A DNA stretch of 64,000 bases from Planctomycetaceae bacterium (GCA_002702655.1 PABB01000026.1:1-64000), one strand, 5' to 3'. Positions 52,483-63,000 are shown, numbered from the stretch's first letter. The notes: generated by a model from the letters alone, not told the origin. A program made the numbers and translations.

Positions 52483-52714
52483 GGAGCGAAAAGACTGCAA
52501 GGACGTGCGCACCGGCGGACCGGGCGCGCGGGCCTGCCGCGCTGGTGCGCGGACATGCTGTCGTTTTCGGCGCCCTACGACCGGATTGACCAGCAATTCC
52601 CGCGCAACGAGCAAACTTCCGCCACGTTGACAATCCGGCGCCGCTGGCAGTGCTGGCGGGTCGCGAGTCGCCATTTACCGCGTTGCGGTGCGCGGGACCG
52701 CGGGACTCGATGCG

Positions 52715-52720
52715 TATACT
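52715..52720 (+). promoter_or_regulatory. Putative -10 box of module B in the divergent tolC region
   Basis: The 274 bases between tolC and module B (52483-52756) must hold two divergent promoters. TATACT at 52715-52720 matches the -10 consensus at five of six positions and lies 37 bases before the GTG start. No good -35 box lies 17 bases upstream. A TTGACA at 52625 has no -10 partner. Confidence 0.3.
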
Positions 52721-52756
52721 GAAAGTTGCCCGCCAACGCCGCCGGAGCGAATCCCA

Positions 52757-54799
52757 GTGCGGCTCTCCTCGCCCAGTGTGCGCATGATTCCGTTGCATTC
52801 CGCCTTCGACGCCGACGCCTGCTGGCGCCAGCAGGAAGAAGCGATTGCGCGCCTGCACGACGCCGCTCGAACGGCGATCTCGGCCCGGGCGTTCTACGCC
52901 CGCGCGATCGACGAGTTTGCCGCGTGTTGGGGCCCGGCGCCACAGGTTGCCGTGTGGCTGGCCACCAGCGGCGGCGACCTGCAGAAGGTCGGCGAATCCG
53001 CCGGCGGGGCCGAGTCTGCCCGGCCTGCTGACGAAACAACGCGACGAGCACAAGTCGCTCTCAAGCTGGCCAACGGGCAGCCGGACAGTCCACGCGGTCG
53101 TTTGTGGCAGACGATCCCCAACGCCATTGACCCTGCGCATCCCCATGGGGTGATCGAGATCGCCGTGAGCGGCGAGGCGTCGACCGAACAGCTCGACAGC
53201 CTGCAAGATTTTGCGTCGGCCGTCGCCGCGGCAGCCAGCGACTTTCACGCGTTCAGCGCATTACGCAGCCTCTCAACCGGCGACGACGCGTTGCGTCGCA
53301 GCGGACCGTTGGTGCGCGGCCTGCAGCGCGAGAGTCGCCTGGAGCCGCTGGGCTATGTCGCCGCTAATGAAGGCCGGCGCCTGCTGGGATGCGAGCGGCT
53401 GACGGTGCTCCTGCGGCGCGGCCGCCGCTGGCGCGCGTTGGCTGTAAGCGGCGTGGATCACGTGGAGGCGCGGACTGAGTTCACCCGCCGCGCCGAAGGG
53501 CTCGCCGCCAGGATCGCCGACTGGGGCGAGCCGCTCAGCGCCGGCGAATTCTCTGCGGGGCCGACCGCCAGCGACGATCTTCCGCCCCCGTTGACGGAAG
53601 TGACAGCGGCATATCTCGATGCGACGCATGCCAGGACGCTTGCGGCGGCGCCAGTGGCTTTTCCGCTGGCTCGCCAGCCCGACTCGACCGGTGCGGATCA
53701 GCCACGCACGGCGAGTCGCGCCGATGCGGTGTTTCTCGCCGAGTGGTTTTCTGCCGCCGGGCCGGCCGACGCCGCGGTGCAGACGGCGGAACTCGCCGAA
53801 CTTTGCGCCGGCGCGCTTGGGCGTGCCGCAGCCCTCGACGGGCCACTCACGCGCAGGCTCGTTCGCCGTGCGCAGCACCAAGCGGAGACTCGACGTGCGG
53901 GCCTGCCAAAATGGGCGTGGGCCATCGCCGCGATTGCTGTGGCGGTCGCTGCTCTGACGTTCATTCCCACGACCTTTGAGGCCGCGGCCCCGGCGACGCT
54001 GTTGCCCGTTGACCGCCAGGAGTTGTTCGCCCCGGTGAGCGGCCGCGTGGCCGAGGTCCGCGCCCAGCACGGACAAACGGTCGATGCAGGCGAGGTCTTG
54101 GCCGTCATCGACGCCCCGGAATTGCAGTTGCAGTGGCAACAGGTCATCGGCGAATTGGAAACGGTGAGCCGGCGGATCGATGCGCTCGCTGTTGCTCGAA
54201 CCGAGCGCGGCGTCCGCGAGCAGACGGATGCCGTCGACGGCTTGCCGCCGGGGGCCGAGCAACTGCAACTGATCGAGCGTCGCACCAGCCTGCAGCGGCA
54301 ACGCGACTTGCTGGCCCAGCGGCGGGAAGAGCTCACGATCCGCAGTCCGCTGGCCGGCGTTGTGCTCACCCGCGACGTGGAATCTCTGCTGGCGGGGCGC
54401 CCTGTGGAGCGCGGACAAGCCCTCCTGACGGTGGCCGATCCCGCCGGCGCCTGGGAGCTAATCGCCGATGTCGATCAGCGCGATATCGGGCACGTCGTCG
54501 CGGCTCAGCAATCTTCGACGCGGGGACGCCCTGTGCGGTTTCGCCTCCCCGGGGACGTCGACCGCGTGCGCACCGGCCGCGTGGCAAGCATCGACGCTGC
54601 CGCGCCGCTTGATACGACCGACCTCAACGAACCGTCGCCGCCCGTGGACGTACATGTCGCCGTCGACGCTGACCAATTGGACGAGGGCGATCGCCCGGGC
54701 TTGGAGGCCGAGGTCCGCATCGACTGCGGCCGGCGATCGCTCGCTTACGTTTGGCTGCACGACGTGGCCGCGGCCGCCTACCGCTGGTGGTCGTTTTGA
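52757..54799 (+). CDS. GAF-domain/HlyD membrane fusion protein (module B, gene 1)
   Basis: Counterpart of the gene at 16736-18844, with the same order of parts in 680 residues. The GAF domain lies at about 190-370 and carries YVAANEGRRLLGCERLTVLL, nearly identical to the matching stretch of module A. One membrane helix spans about 387-408 (WAWAIAAIAVAVAALTFIPT). Then HlyD-like halves (FAPVSGRVAEVRAQHGQTVD; ELTIRSPLAGVVLTRDVESL) surround a coiled coil, followed by a beta-barrel ending in VEVRIDCG-type residues. GTG 52757 has GGAG 9 bases upstream; ATG 52784 is the alternative. The protein would place a cytoplasmic sensor domain on a periplasmic adaptor. Confidence 0.85.
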   Translation: MRLSSPSVRMIPLHSAFDADACWRQQEEAIARLHDAARTAISARAFYARAIDEFAACWGPAPQVAVWLATSGGDLQKVGESAGGAESARPADETTRRAQVALKLANGQPDSPRGRLWQTIPNAIDPAHPHGVIEIAVSGEASTEQLDSLQDFASAVAAAASDFHAFSALRSLSTGDDALRRSGPLVRGLQRESRLEPLGYVAANEGRRLLGCERLTVLLRRGRRWRALAVSGVDHVEARTEFTRRAEGLAARIADWGEPLSAGEFSAGPTASDDLPPPLTEVTAAYLDATHARTLAAAPVAFPLARQPDSTGADQPRTASRADAVFLAEWFSAAGPADAAVQTAELAELCAGALGRAAALDGPLTRRLVRRAQHQAETRRAGLPKWAWAIAAIAVAVAALTFIPTTFEAAAPATLLPVDRQELFAPVSGRVAEVRAQHGQTVDAGEVLAVIDAPELQLQWQQVIGELETVSRRIDALAVARTERGVREQTDAVDGLPPGAEQLQLIERRTSLQRQRDLLAQRREELTIRSPLAGVVLTRDVESLLAGRPVERGQALLTVADPAGAWELIADVDQRDIGHVVAAQQSSTRGRPVRFRLPGDVDRVRTGRVASIDAAAPLDTTDLNEPSPPVDVHVAVDADQLDEGDRPGLEAEVRIDCGRRSLAYVWLHDVAAAAYRWWSF

Positions 54800-54890
54800 T
54801 CGCGCCCATGAATTCGTCGTCCGCCGTTGTCGCCCAGCGCAGGTCAGTGATCGCTTTTCAGACTCTTCCAGATTTCAACTCCATCGCACG

Positions 54891-55760
54891 ATGCCGCGTT
54901 TCCTAGCGAATCCTATTGCAGTCGTCGGCCTCGCCGTCACGGTCTTTTGTCAGGCCGGGCCGGCCGCAGCGCAGGTCGCCATCGAGAGCATCGTCCTGCG
55001 GCCGCTCGCCGAAGCGGAGGTGCCCGCGCGGCAGACAGGCGTTGTTGCGCGCATCTTGGTCGACGAAGGTGACAGGGTTGAAGCCGGCGCCGTGCTGGTG
55101 CAACTTGACGACAAGTCGGCGGCGCTCGCCGTGCAGCGGGCTCAGCACGAGCGCGATCGAGCACGCGTCACGGCTGAGAACAATCTGCAAATCGAGTACG
55201 CCGCCAAGGCGCTGGAGGTGGCCGAGGCGGAGTTGGCGCGGTCGGAGGAATCAATCGCGAAGTTCCCCAAAAGCATCAGCCGGTCGCAGTTGGACGTGGA
55301 ACGGCTGACCGTCGAAAAACTGCAACTGGAGCGGCGCCAGGCCGAGCAGGATCAGCAACTGGCGCGGTTTGACTTGCAGGTCAAGGAGACCGAACTGGCC
55401 GTCGCCCAGCGCGAGTTGGAGTTGCACGCCGTTCGCGCCCCGCTTGCCGGCGTGGTCACGTTGGTCCGCGCTCGCGCGGGCGAGTGGGTCGAGCCTGGCG
55501 CCCCCGTCATGCGCCTGATTGCCGTCGACCGCTTGCGAGCCGAGGGCTTCGCCGACGTTGCCGACGTGGCCGAGGTCGCGGCCGGGCATTCCGTGAAGTT
55601 TGCCCTCGGCGAGGCCGGCCAGATTCACGCCGGTACGCTGCGGTTTGTGAGCCCGGAGATTGACCCCATCACCAAACAGGTCCGCATCTGGGCCGAGATC
55701 GACAACAGCCAGCTGCAGCTTCGCCCGGGGCAGCAGGGGCAATTGCAGTATGATCGCTAG
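54891..55760 (+). CDS. Secreted HlyD/RND-type periplasmic adaptor (module B, gene 2)
   Basis: Counterpart of 18877-19776, 289 residues. Signal peptide: PIAVVGLAVTVFCQAGPAAA. Barrel-sandwich halves: EVPARQTGVVARILVDEGDR and ELHAVRAPLAGVVTLVRARA, separated by a coiled coil of about 115 residues (YAAKALEVAEAELARSEESI). The beta-barrel follows (RLRAEGFADVADVAEVAAGH). It lies 91 bases after gene 1 and 51 before gene 3. Such adaptors normally dock onto TolC, whose gene is divergent 2.4 kb upstream. Confidence 0.87.
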   Translation: MPRFLANPIAVVGLAVTVFCQAGPAAAQVAIESIVLRPLAEAEVPARQTGVVARILVDEGDRVEAGAVLVQLDDKSAALAVQRAQHERDRARVTAENNLQIEYAAKALEVAEAELARSEESIAKFPKSISRSQLDVERLTVEKLQLERRQAEQDQQLARFDLQVKETELAVAQRELELHAVRAPLAGVVTLVRARAGEWVEPGAPVMRLIAVDRLRAEGFADVADVAEVAAGHSVKFALGEAGQIHAGTLRFVSPEIDPITKQVRIWAEIDNSQLQLRPGQQGQLQYDR

Positions 55761-55811
55761 TCGAGAGTCTTCGTCTCGCCTTGTATTGGCAACAATTGAG
55801 TTGCACAGTCC

Positions 55812-58004
55812 ATGTCCGCTTCGCCGCTGAATCTGTCCGCCGCCGACCGGCCGCTGCCGCTGCGCGCTCGCGGCGACTGGCAGGTGGTGCGCGTCGAGTT
55901 CTCCGGGCAGCCGGCGTTCGTGGCGACCGATCCGGTGACCCTGGCGACCGTGCAGCTCTCGGCCGAGGAGCATTTTCTGTGGGAGCGGCTGCGCGAGCCG
56001 ACGTCGCTGTCGCAATTGCGGCGGGCGTTTGAACATCGATTTGCCCCGCGAACGGTTACGGAGACCCAGCTCCAGCAGTTTCTCACGAAGCTGCATCGTC
56101 AGGCGCTGGTCGTGAGCGACCGGGCGGGGCAGGGGGCCGAGTTGATCGCCCGCGACGCCGAGCGCCGGCGAGCCCAACGGCGGCAGCGGCTGCTGCAGGT
56201 GTTCTCGATTCGCTTGGGCGGTTTTCGCGCCGGGCCTGCGGTGGATGCGCTGTATCGGATCGTGCGGCCGGCATTCTCGTGGGCGGGGGTCATTGCCGGG
56301 TTAGCCTTGCTGGCGGCCGCAATGTCACTGTTGCTGACGCGCGGCGGCGAGATGGCGGCCCGCTTGCCGGGACTTGCCGAGTTGCTGGCTCCGTCGCATT
56401 GGTTGATCTGGGCGGCGGCGATTCTTGGGGTGAAGCTGTTGCATGAGCTGGGGCACGCCCTTGCGCTGCGGCACTTTGGCGGGCACTGCCGCGAAATTGG
56501 CGTGCTGCTGTTGGCCGGTATGCCCACGCTGTACTGCGACGCCAGCGACGCCTGGCGGCTGCCCAGCAAATATCGCCGCATGGCCGTCAGCGGCGCGGGC
56601 GTGGTCGTCGAGCTGCTGCTGGCTGCGGCCGCTGTTTTGCTGTGGAACTCGACTCCTCCCGGATTGTTTCACAGTTTGGCGCTCAGCGTGGCGATTGTCT
56701 GCTCCGTGCACACCGTGGCGATCAACGCGAACCCGTTGTTGCGGTATGACGGCTATTACATGCTGGCCGACTGGCTGGAGGTCCCCAATCTGGCCGATCG
56801 GTCGCGGGGGCTCATCCGCGGCGCGGTGCGGCGGTGGCTGTTGGCCGAGCCGGGCGTTGACGAACCGCTGCTGGCGCCCGCCAAGCGTCGCGCTCTGGTT
56901 GTTTACGCCGTCGCCTCCGCGGCCTATGGCGTGTTCGTGTTGGCGCTGATTGTTGCGATGTTGTTGCGCGCGGTGGAACCGTATCGAGCCGAGCGACTTG
57001 TGTACTTGGCTGCTGCGCTGGCAATCGTGGCGCTTGTCTTCGCGCCGCTGCGGGCTGCGGTGCAGGTGTGGCGCGATCCCAATCAGCGCCGGCGCCTGCG
57101 GCAGATGCGCCTTGCCGCGGTCTTGCTGGCTCTGGCGGCTGGCGCGTGGGGGGCGTGGAACTGGCCGATGGTGCAGCGCGCCGAAGCTCCGGCGGTGTTG
57201 GTCGCGGCGGACGCCCAGCCGGTGTTCGTGACGACCGCGGGGCGGATTGAACCGCGCGTGGCATTGGGCGCGGAAGTCCATGCCGGCGACCTGTTGGCGA
57301 CGTTTGCGAATCCTGACTTGCAGCAGGCGGCTGCCCGCCAGGAAGGAGAAGTGGCGGCGGCCCGGGTCCGCGTCGAGCAACTCCGCACGCTGCGGGCCGC
57401 GGGCAAGTCAACCGGCGCGGCGCTGCCGACGGCGCTGGCCGAGTTGGCCGACGCCGAGGCGCAACTGGCCCAGCAACGCGATCAACTCAGGCAGCTTGAA
57501 ATTCGCTCGTCCACGACCGGTCAGGTGCTGCCGCCCCCCGCACGACGGACCGAGGCAGGCGACGAGCAGCGTCTTGGGTACTGGACTGGCCATGCGCTTC
57601 GACGGCGCAACTGCGGCGCGTGGCTCGAGTCGGGCACGCCGCTGGCTGTGATCGAACCGGCGGGCGAACGGACCGTGCATGCTGCGCTCGATCCAGCCGA
57701 TGTCCCGTCGGTCGCCGCAGGTCAACCGGCGCGCGTGCTCTTCGACCAGGCGCCGCTGACGATCGTCGCGGGCGAGGTTCGGGGCGTCACGCGGCGCATA
57801 ATCTCGACCGAAGAAGCCCAGCGCTCGGCGGCGATCTCAATGCCCCGCCCGCACGTCCAGTACGTCGCAGAAATCGTCTTGGTCGACCCGCCGGACGTGC
57901 TGCTGCCGGCAGCCCGCGCAACGGTCAAGATCGAGACGCAGCGTTCGACGCTGGGCCGGCTCGTCCGGCGCGAGTTGAGCGAACTGTTCCGCCTGCCGTG
58001 GTAG
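55812..58004 (+). CDS. PqqD-like/M50 site-2 protease/HlyD fusion (module B, gene 3)
   Basis: Counterpart of 19852-22098, 730 residues. PqqD-like N-terminus at about 8-105 (DPVTLATVQLSAEEHFLWER; LRRAFEHRFAPRTVTETQLQ). M50 core with HELGH (211-215) in GVKLLHELGHALALRHFGG and NPLLRYDG (Asn307, Pro308, Asp313). Membrane helices include ILGVKLLHELGHALA and LVYLAAALAIVALVFAPL. The C-terminal HlyD-like part starts VFVTTAGRIEPRVALGAEVH, has a shorter coiled coil than module A, and ends in a beta-barrel. Zinc-ligand spacing is the same as in module A. It should be catalytically competent. The substrate is unknown. Confidence 0.88.
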   Translation: MSASPLNLSAADRPLPLRARGDWQVVRVEFSGQPAFVATDPVTLATVQLSAEEHFLWERLREPTSLSQLRRAFEHRFAPRTVTETQLQQFLTKLHRQALVVSDRAGQGAELIARDAERRRAQRRQRLLQVFSIRLGGFRAGPAVDALYRIVRPAFSWAGVIAGLALLAAAMSLLLTRGGEMAARLPGLAELLAPSHWLIWAAAILGVKLLHELGHALALRHFGGHCREIGVLLLAGMPTLYCDASDAWRLPSKYRRMAVSGAGVVVELLLAAAAVLLWNSTPPGLFHSLALSVAIVCSVHTVAINANPLLRYDGYYMLADWLEVPNLADRSRGLIRGAVRRWLLAEPGVDEPLLAPAKRRALVVYAVASAAYGVFVLALIVAMLLRAVEPYRAERLVYLAAALAIVALVFAPLRAAVQVWRDPNQRRRLRQMRLAAVLLALAAGAWGAWNWPMVQRAEAPAVLVAADAQPVFVTTAGRIEPRVALGAEVHAGDLLATFANPDLQQAAARQEGEVAAARVRVEQLRTLRAAGKSTGAALPTALAELADAEAQLAQQRDQLRQLEIRSSTTGQVLPPPARRTEAGDEQRLGYWTGHALRRRNCGAWLESGTPLAVIEPAGERTVHAALDPADVPSVAAGQPARVLFDQAPLTIVAGEVRGVTRRIISTEEAQRSAAISMPRPHVQYVAEIVLVDPPDVLLPAARATVKIETQRSTLGRLVRRELSELFRLPW

Positions 58005-58024
58005 CGCGGTCGCGTCGCATTCCG

Positions 58025-58444
58025 CTAGCCGACCGCGCACTCTTGGGCGTGAATCATCACCGACGCGAGCACGTCGATCGTGCTGGACCAAGCTTCGCGT
58101 GCTTCCGGCGTGAATTGTTCGCCCAGATGCTTGTCGAGCGCCCACAGGAGCGTCTCGCCCACGACGGGGTAGTGCTCCGGCTCGGCTCCGTAGGCCACAT
58201 GGCGTTCGCCCAGCGCGTGCAAATCCGTCATGATCGTGTTGAGGTTGCTCAACCCCACGACGGCCGCGTCGAGCACGGCGGCGAGCTTCGCCCGCTGATC
58301 GTCCATGTCGTCGGGGAACAGGCCCCGTACGGCCGGTGCGGCCTCGAACAGGCGGCCGTAGAACAGTCGGGTCAGTCCATCGGCGTCGCGCTTGGCGATT
58401 CGCCACGTGCTCTGCACGAGTTGACGTTGATTGGAAGGAATCAT
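58025..58444 (-). CDS. Single-domain globin
   Basis: A haem protein of the flavohaemoglobin-type globin family without reductase domain, 139 residues. Seen: the helix A/B start SNQRQLVQSTWRIAKRDADG, the CD1 Phe region (VRGLFPDDMDDQRAKLAAVL), the proximal His region (HALGERHVAYGAEPEHYPVV) and helix G/H (ETLLWALDKHLGEQFTPEAR). Length is normal. It binds O2 or NO in this family. It converges with module B gene 3, 20 bases between the ends. Confidence 0.88.
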   Translation of the reverse strand: MIPSNQRQLVQSTWRIAKRDADGLTRLFYGRLFEAAPAVRGLFPDDMDDQRAKLAAVLDAAVVGLSNLNTIMTDLHALGERHVAYGAEPEHYPVVGETLLWALDKHLGEQFTPEAREAWSSTIDVLASVMIHAQECAVG

Positions 58445-58661
58445 CCCAAGCCCCGGTCCAGACGGACGGCGCCGCCACGCGGTCTACCGGCCAGTGTCAG
58501 CAGGCGCACAGCGCCCTACGCTACCTGAACTGATAGCTTGCCGGACCTTCGATGCGGCCACGCGGAGCGCACGAATCTGCCGTCCGCCAGCCGTTCGTGT
58601 CGGAATAAGCCCTACGACCCGCTTGAAGTGCCCGCACTCTCGGCGAGGACTGAGCAGCCAA

Positions 58662-59696
58662 TCAGGGAATCAGGAACACCAGCGACAACGCCACGGCCGC
58701 CTCGGCGACCGCTCCCGCGCCATCGTCGCCGCATTGCGGCCAGTGGACGCGTCGCGGGACGCAACTGCCTGGGCGGTAGTGTCCCAGCGTGTAGACGCAC
58801 GTGTCCTGCGGCGCCACGGCGATCTTATACGGCAACGCGGGGACGACCAGAAAGAAGTGCGCCCCCGACAGCAGCGGTTGCACGCACTCGCCCACGGTGT
58901 AACCGTAGCGCTCGAGATTGATCTGCTCGAAGTACAGCGGCCGGTGCCGCATGTTGGTGGCCGCCCACTGCTTGCCGCGCGACGACCAGGCGCCCAGGCG
59001 GCGATTGTCGTCCACCAGCGCGATCGTAGGAGTCACCGGCGCCTCGGCTCCTTGCTCGGCCGTCGGCATCAGCCCTTCCGGGGGAGCGACATCAACGGTC
59101 AATTCGCTGATCGGTCGAAACTCGCGCACGCTCAACTCGGCCGCGGGCAACTCCAGCGGTTCGGGACGCTGCACGAGCGGCTCTGGCTCGGAAGCCGGCA
59201 AGGCAGAGGCTTCCTGTTGCGGGGCCGGCACGACTTCGTCGGTCGGGGCGGCGGGCTCCGCAGCGTCTTCTTCGGTCGGCAGCACGGTGAGCGTTGCGCG
59301 CGGCGTGTCGAGGCCGAGCAACGAGCCGGTTCGCCTCCGCTCGCCAGTCGCGGCGGGAGTATTGCCGGCGGGCGTCGAGAGCAGTTGCAGCGTGTGGGCG
59401 CTGGGCGTCCCGTTTTCGGCCACGGCGCGAACGCCGCCCAAGGTGACGGCCACGCGCGGCTCGGCAACTGGCGCTTCGGCGCCCGCCAGCGTCACCGTGT
59501 CGGCCGCGACCGACTGTTCCTGCTGAGTTGCCGCCAAAGGCGCCAGCAGATCGAACGACGACTCTGCTGCGTCGGCCCCCAGCATGCTTGGCATTGTTCC
59601 CACGGCCAATGCGACGGCGATTGCCCGACTGAGCCGGCTTCGACGAGACTGCAGCGACGCAGTGAAGCAGCGGAACTTGTCGCGGTGAGCCGGCAT
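58662..59696 (-). CDS. Exported planctomycete-type protein with conserved C-terminal domain
   Basis: Unknown function, 344 residues. Signal peptide region: LSRAIAVALAVGTMPSMLGA. The middle is Ala/Pro/Glu-rich low complexity. The C-terminal 110 residues are rich in Tyr/Pro/Cys (RHRPLYFEQINLERYGYTVG; LPYKIAVAPQDTCVYTLGHY; RPGSCVPRRVHWPQC), a pattern I associate with planctomycete exported proteins but cannot name. It is divergent from the PKD-repeat surface protein, so they may share a regulatory region. Confidence 0.75.
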   Translation of the reverse strand: MPAHRDKFRCFTASLQSRRSRLSRAIAVALAVGTMPSMLGADAAESSFDLLAPLAATQQEQSVAADTVTLAGAEAPVAEPRVAVTLGGVRAVAENGTPSAHTLQLLSTPAGNTPAATGERRRTGSLLGLDTPRATLTVLPTEEDAAEPAAPTDEVVPAPQQEASALPASEPEPLVQRPEPLELPAAELSVREFRPISELTVDVAPPEGLMPTAEQGAEAPVTPTIALVDDNRRLGAWSSRGKQWAATNMRHRPLYFEQINLERYGYTVGECVQPLLSGAHFFLVVPALPYKIAVAPQDTCVYTLGHYRPGSCVPRRVHWPQCGDDGAGAVAEAAVALSLVFLIP

Positions 59697-60082
59697 GGCG
59701 GGATCTCAGTAGTGGGAGCGGAGGCCGCGGCAGTGCGTGCGGCGGCGTCGGGGGACGGGCGGCGGGAGGGAAATCAGCCGGGTGACCGCGTAATCCAACG
59801 CTGCGGAACGCGGAGACTTCCCCTCGGGTCGAATCGACGCGGTACAACCGGCGCCTCCAGCACCAGCGGAGTCGCCCGTACAGGCCGGTCGACCGGAGCA
59901 ACCGGCAAAGTTTCGCCTCCTTGCCCGCCGCCACAGCCGTCCCCGCAGACTTTGCCCACGACCACATGTTTGACACCTGCGCAGGCTTCTTCGGATAATC
60001 GGGGGATCGGGCGTGCGCGCCGCCGGGAGCGTTTCTGGCTGTCGCGGTGCGCGCCGTGGACACCCCCTGTACGAGCCGTCGC
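59697..60082. other. Divergent region before the PKD-repeat protein
   Basis: Holds the promoters of two divergent genes in 386 bases. No supported small gene and no clear -35/-10 pair was seen. Confidence 0.45.
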
Positions 60083-63000
60083 ATGTTCTTTCGCCGTCGC
60101 AAATCGGAGTCGCTGCCGCCGGGCAGGCGCGCGCGGGCGGCGCTGCGCCGGGCCCGACGCGACCGCTCGGCCATGTTGACGCCGGCGCTCGCGCCGCGGC
60201 CGTTGGAGCCGCGACGATTGCTCGACGGCGCCGGGGGCGTGCTGGCGCTCGATGCCATGGCCGCGGGCGAGGAGTTTGTGCAAGCGGCGTCGGTCGCCAC
60301 ATACGCCGACTCCGGCGATCCGCCGACGGCCAACATCACCGTTGGCGTCAACAACGCGCCGACGGACCTGCAGATCGCACCGATTGCGGCGATCGACGAG
60401 AACGGCATTGCCGAGTTGCAACTGACCTTTGCGGACATCGACCCTGGCGACACGCACGTTGTGCAAGTCGACTGGGGCGACGGCTCGCCCGTCGAGTCGT
60501 TCAACCTGTCGGCCGGAGCGCGATCTCTCGACGCCACCCATCAATACCTGGACGACAACCCGACCGGCACGCAATTCGACGTCGCCGACATTTCCGTCAC
60601 CGTGACCGACAACGGCGGCCTGGCAGTCAGCGGCGATGCGACGGTTCGGGTCAACAACGTGGCGCCGTCAACGCCGATGTTCGAGCGGCATCTGGTTGTC
60701 GCCGAGAACGGCGCGGCGACGTTGTCGATCGAGTTCCACGATCCGGGAACGCTCGACGCCCACGTGGTCGAAATCGACTGGGGCGACGGCTCGCCGCTCG
60801 ACACGCTGGCCGTGCCAGCGGGGGTGCGCGAGTTGACGGCCTCGCACCAGTATCTCGACGACGATCCCAGCGGGACGCCCCTGGACGTCCTCGATTTTCA
60901 CGTGCGGGTGATCGACGACGACGGCGGCGTCGGCGAGCAGAACGGATTCGCGCTGGTCTACAACCTGCCGCCGGGCAATCTGCAGATCGACGCGGTCGCG
61001 CCCATCGACGAAAACGGCGTGGCGACGCTGCATCTGACGTTCGACGACCCCGGCACGCTTGACCAGCACGTCGTCGACATCGACTGGGCCGACGGCACGC
61101 CCGCTGAGTCGTTCACGCTGCCGGTCGGCGCGCGCGAGCTTACGGCAACCCACCAGTATCTCGACGACAGCCCCTCGGGGACCGCCCTGGATACCTACGC
61201 CGTCGAAGTGCGGGTGCGAGATGACGACTTGGGCGCCGAGGTCGGCTCGACGACGATCCAGGTCCGCAACGTGGCGCCCAGCGGCTTGGTGCTCGCGCCC
61301 CCCGCGACGATCGACGAGAACGGCGTGGCAACGCTCAATCTCTCGTTTTTCGATCCCGGCACGCAGGACCTGCATACGGTGCAGATCGACTGGGGCGACG
61401 GTTCGCCGGTGCAGAGCATTTCGTTGGCGGCAGGGACGCGCTCGCTGGCGGCGATGCATCAGTATCTCGACGACAACCCGTCGGGCACGCCGGCTGATAA
61501 GTATCCCATTTCCGTCACGGTGGTGGATGACGACGGTGGGATGATCAGCGAAACGACCGCGGTGACGGTGCGCAACGTGCCGCCGGAGATCACGCGGTTT
61601 GTCGTCGGCAGCGGCATGGCCGAGGGCGACCTCTACACGGCCCGGCTGGAGTTCGCCGACCCCGGCACTGTCGATGTCCATACGGTCGAGATTGACTGGG
61701 GCGACGGGCTGGTCACCACTGCCATCGCGTCCGGCCGTTCGTTCACTGCGTCGCACGTGTACGCGGACAACGGGACCTACGTCGCCAGGGCGCGGATCGT
61801 CGATGACGATACCGGCGCGGACATGGCCAGCGATCTGGTCGGCGTGGTCAACGTGGCGCCGACGCTGACGGTTGTCGGCAAGCAGACGATCGCCGAGGGC
61901 AGTCTGCTGCAGATCACCAGTATCGGCACGTTCACCGACCCGGGATTCGACAATCCGCTCAACGGCGGGCCCGGGGGCAACGGCGACGAGGTGGCCGAGA
62001 CTTTCACCTACGAAATCAACTGGGGCGACGGTACGGCTCCTGATTTTGGTTTCGCGGCGGTCGACAGCTCAGGCGGTCCGGGCACGCTCACCGCCGGTTC
62101 GTTCGACGGTCAGCACACGTACGCCGACAACGGTTTGTACACGGTCGAGGTTCGCGTCATCGACGACGACGGCGGCGTGGACATCGAACTGTTTCAGGTC
62201 GAGGTGACCAATGTCGCCCCGACGCTGGCGGTTGCACCCGACCAAACGATCGCCGAGGGGAGCCTGCTGCAGATCACCGACATCGGCACGTTCACCGATC
62301 CGGGGTTTGACAATCCAGCCAACACGCTCGACCCGACCAATGGCGGCGAGGTCGAGGAGACGTTCACCTACGAAATCAACTGGGGCGACGGTCTGCCGCC
62401 CGACTTCGGGTTCGCGACGATCGACGCGGCGGGCTCGGCCGGCGTGCTGACTGCGGGTTCGTTCAACGGCCAGCACACCTACGCCGACAACGGCCTGTAT
62501 ACGGTTGAAGTCCGCGTGTTGGACGACGACGGCGGCATCGCCATCCAAACGTTCCGCGTGCTGGTGACGAACGTCGACCCGCAGCTCACGGGAACCGACG
62601 CGTTGGCGGTCGACGAAGGGCAGGCGTTCACGCTCGCCGGCCTGGGCGTGGGGCTCACCGACCCCGGCTTCGACAACCCGGCTAATACCTCCGACCCGTC
62701 CAATGGCAGCGAAACGGCCGAGACGTTCACCGGCTACACCGTCGACTGGGGCGACGGCACGACGATCGATCCGCTGGCAGTCGTGGGGCGCGTGAGCGGC
62801 TCTGCCGGCACGGCGACGACAGCCGCGTTCGCCCACGCGCCGCACACCTATGCGGACAATGGCGTCTACACGGTGACGCTCCGCTTGGCCGATGACGACG
62901 GCCCCGTGGTGGCGCGGACGCTGCAAATCACGGTCTCGAACGTCGACCCGACGCTCACGCTCACCGACGAGCAGTTCACGCTCAACGAGGGCGAGACGCT

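Noticed and set aside
50620-52722. 700-residue plus-strand open frame opposite tolC
   Set aside because: Gln/Arg/His-rich shadow of a real minus-strand gene; no domain pattern.
54468-54890. Long N-terminal extension of the module B adaptor overlapping gene 1
   Set aside because: The extension is an out-of-frame reading of gene 1; the ATG at 54891 directly starts a signal peptide.
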